Assembly (NCBI GenBank): GCA_016291185.1
Contig: JAEFAI010000037.1
Span: 1 to 18,026 of the forward strand
From: Bacteroidales bacterium
GTDB taxonomy: Bacteria > Bacteroidota > Bacteroidia > Bacteroidales > UBA932
Reading direction: 5' to 3'
Length of the DNA: 18,026 bases
Under the pieces are notes generated by a model. It saw nothing but the letters and a program-made list of their open reading frames with translations, was not told the origin of the DNA and did no database searches. The position numbers and the translations under genes were made by a program. Positions 13,758-18,026 of this stretch are shown here, one piece after another; positions within the stretch are counted from its first letter, which is position 1; the number at the start of each line of letters is the position of its first letter.

Positions 13758-15669
13758 TCACCAGCACAGCGCCGTCGTTCTTGGCGATGCTGATCGGTTT
13801 TTTCGGTGCAGGGGCGGCCTGAAGGCCGTCCTTGCCCGTATTATATACCCGGGCTGTACCGCCCAGGCGCGCCTCCACGGCCTTCACATCGAGCTTCACG
13901 GGCTCGTCGCCGGCGTTGATCGCCGCGACGTACCAGGTCGCGCCCTGGCGGCGCGCCAGCACGATGTAGCGGCCGGGATAGCCGTCGATCAGGCGCGTCT
14001 CGTCCCAGGTCGTCGGAACCGCCTTCATGAAGTCGATCGCGACCGCGGGCGCGTCCGTAAGGTTGTTGGGCGTGAGCGCGAAATTCTGGATCGGATTCTG
14101 GTAGAGCACCGCCACGGCGAGCTCGGCCGCGTCCGTGGTACGGCGCTGCGTGCCGAACACGCGGCCGCCGGGGCCCGGGGCGCCGTTGGCGCGGTTCAGG
14201 CGCTTGTTCAGGAACACGCCGCCGAACTCCATGCAGCCCACCGTGTTGCGCAGGAACGGGTGCAGGGCGGCGTGCATGGCCTCCAGGTCGCAGTGGTTCT
14301 GGCCGAAGATCATGTTCTCGGAGGCCAGGACGGCCTCACTGCCCACGTAGTTCGGATACATCCGCTCCCAGCCGCGCGGGAGCGTGGCGCCGTGGAAGAT
14401 GCACATCAGGCCGTGGTCGTCGGCGTCGCTCAGGATCGCCTCGTACAGGCGCATCGTCTCCTGCTTGTCGCCGCCGAAAAAGTCCACTTTGATACCCTTC
14501 ACGCCGATGCTCTCCATCCAGCGCATTTCCGGCTTGCGCGCCAGCGGGTCGCACATCACGTTCACAGGACTCTGGACGATGTCGTTCCACCAGCCGCTGG
14601 AAGAATACCACAGGAACACGTCCACGCCCTTGCTGCGGGCGTAGCGAACCAGCTCTTCCATGCCGGCGTGGCCGAATTCCTGGTCCCAGCCCGCGTCGAT
14701 GAGGATGTAGGGCCACTCCATCGCGGCCGCCAGGTCGATGTAGGCCACCTGGTCGTCGTGGTTCATGCTGGCGTCCTGCCAGACGATCCAGCTCCAGCTG
14801 CTCTTACCGTAGCGGTAGCTGCGCGTGGTCTCGTAGCGCGGCGAAACAACGTCAAAGGCGATGGTCGTCTCCACGATCGGGGCCAGGTCGGCGCCCACGG
14901 TGATGGTGCGCCAGGGCGTGGCGCCGGGCAGGCTGAAGGCCGGCTCCACGGTGCCGTTGCCGTTGTTCTCCTCCGGCATCGGGAAGGCGATCGTGTAGCC
15001 TTCGGCCGCGTCGTAGTCGGAGAGGTGCGAGGCGCAGTAGCGGCTGTCCACGCCGGTCTCGCTGACCAGCACCCAGCCATCTTCGCCCACGCGGAAGAGA
15101 CACGGGAAGGTGTAGCCGTGGCCGTACTGCGAGCGGCGGTCGAGCGGCGCGTCGAGGGTGTAGTGCTCTTCGTAGCTGGGCTTGCTGCGCTTCCAGCCAA
15201 TCATGGCGTCGCTCTGCGGCGTCAGGAAGCCGGTCGTCCCTTGGGGGAAGCGGAACGCGCTCGCCTCGGCGAGTACGCGCACGCTGCCCGTCTCGCCTTC
15301 GCGCGGAATGATGTAGCGGAAGGCCGCATCGTTGGCCGTCAGGTGCCACTCGATGTCGATCTTGCGGCCGTCGGGGTTCTGGCAGTGCAGCACGGCGTTC
15401 AGCGCGGCGTGGTCGATGTGCGAGGCCTTGATGCGGTCGAGCACATAGGTGTCCCGCCCCTCCTGCGTGTCCACGGACACACATTCCAGGCGGGTGTAGT
15501 CGATTTCATTGGTGCGGAGGCCCAGCAAGGACGGGGCCACGAGGGTTTTGCCGTCGTAGGCGACGGTGTAGCGGAGCTGGCCGGCGGTGTCCTCGAAGGA
15601 CACCTGGAGCCGGGCGTCGGGGCCGGACAGGACCGGCAGCAGCGACAGGAGAACGGTTAATAAATTCAT
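13747..15669 (-). CDS. GH97 family alpha-glycosidase, probably retaining branch
   Basis: A 640-residue secreted glycosidase of the family containing SusB and bacterial alpha-galactosidases, likely acting in the periplasm. The ATG at 15669 starts a short hydrophobic signal (MNLLTVLLSLLPVLSG); an 11-codon extension is not leader-like. An N-terminal beta-sandwich (about 20-275) precedes the TIM barrel (from about 280: SWSWIVWQDASMNHDD, PYILIDAGWD, DVFLWYSSSGWWND) and a C-terminal sheet. KGIKVDFF places D396 where retaining GH97 members have the aspartate nucleophile; FHGATLPRGW and VGSEAVLASEN (E445, candidate acid/base) follow. Starch-acting SusB-type members instead use glutamates for an inverting mechanism, so an alpha-galactosidase-like activity is favoured by inference. 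Its 3' end overlaps the regulator gene by 11 bases on the opposite strand. It lies 48 bases after nrdG but behind a terminator, with a possible promoter of its own. Confidence 0.92.
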   Translation of the reverse strand: MNLLTVLLSLLPVLSGPDARLQVSFEDTAGQLRYTVAYDGKTLVAPSLLGLRTNEIDYTRLECVSVDTQEGRDTYVLDRIKASHIDHAALNAVLHCQNPDGRKIDIEWHLTANDAAFRYIIPREGETGSVRVLAEASAFRFPQGTTGFLTPQSDAMIGWKRSKPSYEEHYTLDAPLDRRSQYGHGYTFPCLFRVGEDGWVLVSETGVDSRYCASHLSDYDAAEGYTIAFPMPEENNGNGTVEPAFSLPGATPWRTITVGADLAPIVETTIAFDVVSPRYETTRSYRYGKSSWSWIVWQDASMNHDDQVAYIDLAAAMEWPYILIDAGWDQEFGHAGMEELVRYARSKGVDVFLWYSSSGWWNDIVQSPVNVMCDPLARKPEMRWMESIGVKGIKVDFFGGDKQETMRLYEAILSDADDHGLMCIFHGATLPRGWERMYPNYVGSEAVLASENMIFGQNHCDLEAMHAALHPFLRNTVGCMEFGGVFLNKRLNRANGAPGPGGRVFGTQRRTTDAAELAVAVLYQNPIQNFALTPNNLTDAPAVAIDFMKAVPTTWDETRLIDGYPGRYIVLARRQGATWYVAAINAGDEPVKLDVKAVEARLGGTARVYNTGKDGLQAAPAPKKPISIAKNDGAVLVINL

Positions 15670-15689
15670 ACGATGTGGTAGATTTTGGG

Positions 15690-15697
15690 CGAATATA
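15690..15697 (-). promoter_or_regulatory. Possible -7 box of the GH97 gene
   Basis: TATATTCG on the minus strand matches TAnnTTTG at seven of eight positions and lies 20 bases before the chosen ATG. No convincing TTTG is found at the -33 position, where the end of nrdG and its terminator hairpin lie. Confidence 0.3.
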
Positions 15698-15700
15698 AAC

Positions 15701-15733
15701 AAAAAATGGAAGATAAGCTACCGCTTATCCTCC
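15701..15733 (-). terminator. Intrinsic terminator of nrdDG, overlapping the end of nrdG
   Basis: On the minus strand GGAGGATAAGC (15733-15723) pairs with GCTTATCTTCC (15718-15708) around a 4-base loop: 11 pairs with one G-U, then a run of six T residues (15706-15701). The nrdG stop codon (15720-15718) sits at the loop, so the last codons of nrdG form the 5' arm. Confidence 0.8.
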
Positions 15734-16188
15734 AATCCTTTGTGCCAGAAGCGGAAGGTGATGTCCTCCCCGTGGTGGTAGAGGCGCTGGTTGGTGGTCG
15801 GGCTGTTCAGCGGGCCGTTCGCCTCCACGTAGGGGCCGACCTTCACGTAGTCGAAGGCGGCGTAGATCTCCGGCTCCACCTCGGGGCGGCCGGAATAGAC
15901 GGCGCGCTCCAGGTCCGGATGCGCCGCGCGCAGGTGCTCCGCGATGCCCAGCAGGGCCTGCGGGTCCTTGCCCTCCCCCAGCAGCAGGAAACAGTTGATC
16001 CCGAAGTTGTCGGCGACGAGCTTGTCCACGATGGCGGGCGTCAGCTCCTCGCCGATGTCCTGCTTCAGGAACGGCGAGTGGCACCCGGGACAAGAACCCC
16101 GGCAGTTGCTGATTTCAACTGCCAGGGTCACTTTGTCCGGTATTTCCTCCAGGACTACGTCCGTGAGCTCCGGGATGTACTTGATCAT
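15718..16188 (-). CDS. nrdG: Anaerobic ribonucleotide reductase activase NrdG
   Basis: A 156-residue radical-SAM enzyme that uses a [4Fe-4S] cluster and S-adenosylmethionine to install the glycyl radical on NrdD under anoxia. The cluster motif CxxxCxxC is visible as C29, C33 and C36 (NCRGSCPGC). The ATG at 16188 is chosen because it overlaps the nrdD stop as ATGA, indicating translational coupling, and places the motif near the N-terminus as usual; the frame extends 46 codons upstream only as a shadow of nrdD. The region after the cluster (FLLLGEGKDPQ) corresponds to the SAM-contacting strand, although the canonical GGE reads GEG here. Length matches the family. The terminator hairpin is partly encoded by its last codons. 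Confidence 0.93.
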   Translation of the reverse strand: MIKYIPELTDVVLEEIPDKVTLAVEISNCRGSCPGCHSPFLKQDIGEELTPAIVDKLVADNFGINCFLLLGEGKDPQALLGIAEHLRAAHPDLERAVYSGRPEVEPEIYAAFDYVKVGPYVEANGPLNSPTTNQRLYHHGEDITFRFWHKGLEDKR

Positions 16189-18026
16189 GCGGTCGGTACG
16201 TCCTTCGGATTGTAGAAGCGGTGCTGGGCCTCGATCTGGCGCGGCTCCGCGAAGGAGGAAACGCGCTTGAGGTAGCCGATCACACGCGTGAGGTAGTCGA
16301 GGTTCTCGCTGCCGCACTTCGGGCACTTGGTGAGCGTGTCCTTGCTGATGTGGCCGCAGTCGTTGCAGACCGTGTTGCGGCAGTTGAAGGTGAAGTAGTT
16401 GGTGCCGTAGTGGGCCGCCGTCTTCAGCAGGCTGCGGTACTGCTCCTTCGTCAGGTGCTCCGCGATGTTCATGTGGAGGGCGGAGCCGCCGTCGAGGTAC
16501 TTCACGAAGTCCTCGCCGTGGAGCTTGAACTTGTCGATCATGGACACCTCAACATCCTCGGGGTTGTAGAAGTAGGAGCTGTAGAGGTTGTGCTTCTCGG
16601 AAACGAAGTAGCCGTCCTTCTTGTCCCACTTGTAGTTCTTGGCGGCGAGGTTCTCGGCCGGCACGAACTCGGTGTTGAACATGGCGTCCTGGGTGCGGTC
16701 CTTGCGGTTGGCGATGTTGATGGTCTCGAGGATCGTGTTCACGAAATCGCCGTACTCGGGATTCGGGGAAACCTTCAGGCCCAGGAACTCGGCGGCCTCG
16801 GTCAGGCCGTTCACGCCCACGGTCAGGTACTGCTTCTTCATGTCGATGAAGCCGGCCTTGTAGACGTCGAGCATGTCGGCCTTGAGGAAGTCCTTGATGA
16901 TCTCGTTGAAGGCGATCTGGTACTTGTGCACGCGCTCGGTCATCTCGCGGATGTCCTTGTCGATGTAGTTGTTGTAGAGATCCTCTTTGTCGTAGAAGTG
17001 GGAAACGGGGTTGAGGGGCTTGCCGGCCTCGAGGTTCACGCCGCGGCGCTCCTGGAAGTAGCGGCGAACGGCGTCCTGGATCAGGCGGTTCAGGTTGATG
17101 GTCATCACGGACTTGGAACCCGTGGCCACGGAGGCCGTACCCATCGAGTACTGGTGGGTGGTATGGTTGTGGCCGTCCTCCTTCTGGATCTCGTTGCGGA
17201 GGCGGCAGCAGCTGGACAGGGAGTCCGGGCTGTTGGAAAGGTAGCAGAAGAAGCTGTGGCCCTTGGACCACATCTCGGCCGTGAAGTCAGCATAGTCCTT
17301 GTCGGCGAAGTCGTCGCCGCCGTCGGTCAGCAGGGCCATCGTCTCCACCGGGAAGGTGAGGATGTAGTTGTTGCGCTCCTCGTTGAACCAGTTCATGAAG
17401 TGGCGCTGCAGCCAGTCGAGGGTCTCCCACTTCGGCTTCGTCCCGTCCGGGAAGTAGAAGTCGCCGAACACGCCCTCGAAGTAGGGCTTGTCGAAGTAGC
17501 CGATGTTCCAGAACACGGTCTGGTAGCCGCGGTTGCCGGCCGGCATGTTCATGGAGTGGACGACCTGCTGGAAGTAGTTGTCGATGACCTTCACCAGGGT
17601 GCGCTGCTTGACGTTGTTTTCCACGATGTCGTTCAGGTGGTCGAGGTAGTCGTCACCGTAGTCCTTGCGGATGAAGTAATCCAGGTACATCAGGAATTCC
17701 GGCGTGGCCACGGCGCCCATGAACTGGGAGGACACGGAGTAGACGAGGTTGATGAACTCGCCGCAGAAGCTCTTGAGGTCGGTGGGGGCGATGGACACGC
17801 CGCCCAGCTCCTTCAGGCCGCTGACGAGGAAGGGATACATCGTGATGGCGACGCAGTACGGGAAGCCCGGGGTGCCGGACTCGTCGTGCTTGTAGAGGAC
17901 GTGCGACTCCAGGTCCTTGATGTACTGGTCCGCGAGGGCGCGGCCGTACAGGGCCTTGATCTTGTCCTGCATGATGTAGCGGTTCTGCTTGATGTTGTTC
18001 TCCTTGTAGAGCTCGTTGCCCAGCGT
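16185..18026 (-). CDS. nrdD: Anaerobic (class III) ribonucleotide reductase NrdD, 5' end outside window
   Basis: The visible 613 residues are the C-terminal part of the oxygen-sensitive reductase that turns ribonucleoside triphosphates into deoxyribonucleotides. The frame stays open to the window edge (TLGNELYKENN), so the start and any N-terminal ATP-cone lie beyond it. Key elements: PGFPYCV and SSQFMGAVATPE of the catalytic barrel, NSPDSLSSCCRLRNE with candidate active-site cysteines, a C-terminal zinc site made of two CxxC pairs (CNDC and CPKC), and the glycyl-radical loop RVIGYL, whose glycine codon is at 16275-16277, 30 residues from the C-terminus. The stop overlaps the nrdG start by four bases (ATGA). 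The gene marks the organism as capable of DNA precursor synthesis without oxygen and has no evident link to the glycan locus. Confidence 0.96.
   Translation of the reverse strand, partial: TLGNELYKENNIKQNRYIMQDKIKALYGRALADQYIKDLESHVLYKHDESGTPGFPYCVAITMYPFLVSGLKELGGVSIAPTDLKSFCGEFINLVYSVSSQFMGAVATPEFLMYLDYFIRKDYGDDYLDHLNDIVENNVKQRTLVKVIDNYFQQVVHSMNMPAGNRGYQTVFWNIGYFDKPYFEGVFGDFYFPDGTKPKWETLDWLQRHFMNWFNEERNNYILTFPVETMALLTDGGDDFADKDYADFTAEMWSKGHSFFCYLSNSPDSLSSCCRLRNEIQKEDGHNHTTHQYSMGTASVATGSKSVMTINLNRLIQDAVRRYFQERRGVNLEAGKPLNPVSHFYDKEDLYNNYIDKDIREMTERVHKYQIAFNEIIKDFLKADMLDVYKAGFIDMKKQYLTVGVNGLTEAAEFLGLKVSPNPEYGDFVNTILETINIANRKDRTQDAMFNTEFVPAENLAAKNYKWDKKDGYFVSEKHNLYSSYFYNPEDVEVSMIDKFKLHGEDFVKYLDGGSALHMNIAEHLTKEQYRSLLKTAAHYGTNYFTFNCRNTVCNDCGHISKDTLTKCPKCGSENLDYLTRVIGYLKRVSSFAEPRQIEAQHRFYNPKDVPTA

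Noticed and set aside
14260..15660. A 466-residue plus-strand frame opposite the GH97 gene
   Set aside because: Antisense shadow of GH97 with no motif or plausible start context.

Overview
The window looks like chromosomal DNA from a GC-rich member of the Bacteroidales (Bacteroidota). Three things point there: a SusC/SusD outer-membrane pair, a hybrid two-component system (sensor kinase, receiver and AraC domain in one protein), and promoters of the Bacteroidota type (TAnnTTTG at -7, with TTTG about 19-22 bases upstream). A rumen or gut lineage is plausible, but that is a guess. Eight genes are well supported, plus one small protein of unknown function.

Layout. Positions 1-1302 hold no convincing gene but much structure: a 12-base tandem repeat, a nested inverted-repeat cluster (442-531), a run of strong hairpins (663-926), a terminator-like hairpin (1022-1056), and five AAACGTTT palindromes spaced exactly 21 bases apart (1121-1225). 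The array lies just upstream of a promoter and a 188-residue protein with a C-terminal SANT/Myb-like segment (1303-1869, +). Next, on the minus strand, come a class I/II aminotransferase (1947-3152), a GH43-like secreted protein (3227-4357), a SusD-like lipoprotein (4764-6473) and a SusC-like TonB-dependent transporter (6493-9624). A 233-base divergent region separates susC from the hybrid two-component regulator (9858-13757, +). That regulator converges with, and overlaps by 11 bases, a GH97 glycosidase (13747-15669, -). The window ends with nrdG (15718-16188, -) and the 3' part of nrdD (16185-18026, -), the anaerobic class III ribonucleotide reductase system.

How the genes work together. 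The susC/susD pair, the GH43-like protein, the GH97 enzyme and the divergent regulator form a compact polysaccharide utilization locus. The likely scheme is: SusD captures a glycan at the surface, SusC imports it, the two glycosidases trim it in the periplasm, and the regulator senses a released sugar and activates transcription. The substrate cannot be fixed from sequence; the GH97 looks like the retaining (alpha-galactosidase-type) branch rather than starch-degrading SusB. Terminators divide the minus strand into separate units: nrdDG, GH97, susCD, GH43 and the aminotransferase. Several promoters and terminators physically overlap.

The least explained part is 1-1302, above all the exactly phased palindrome array in front of the SANT/Myb-like gene.
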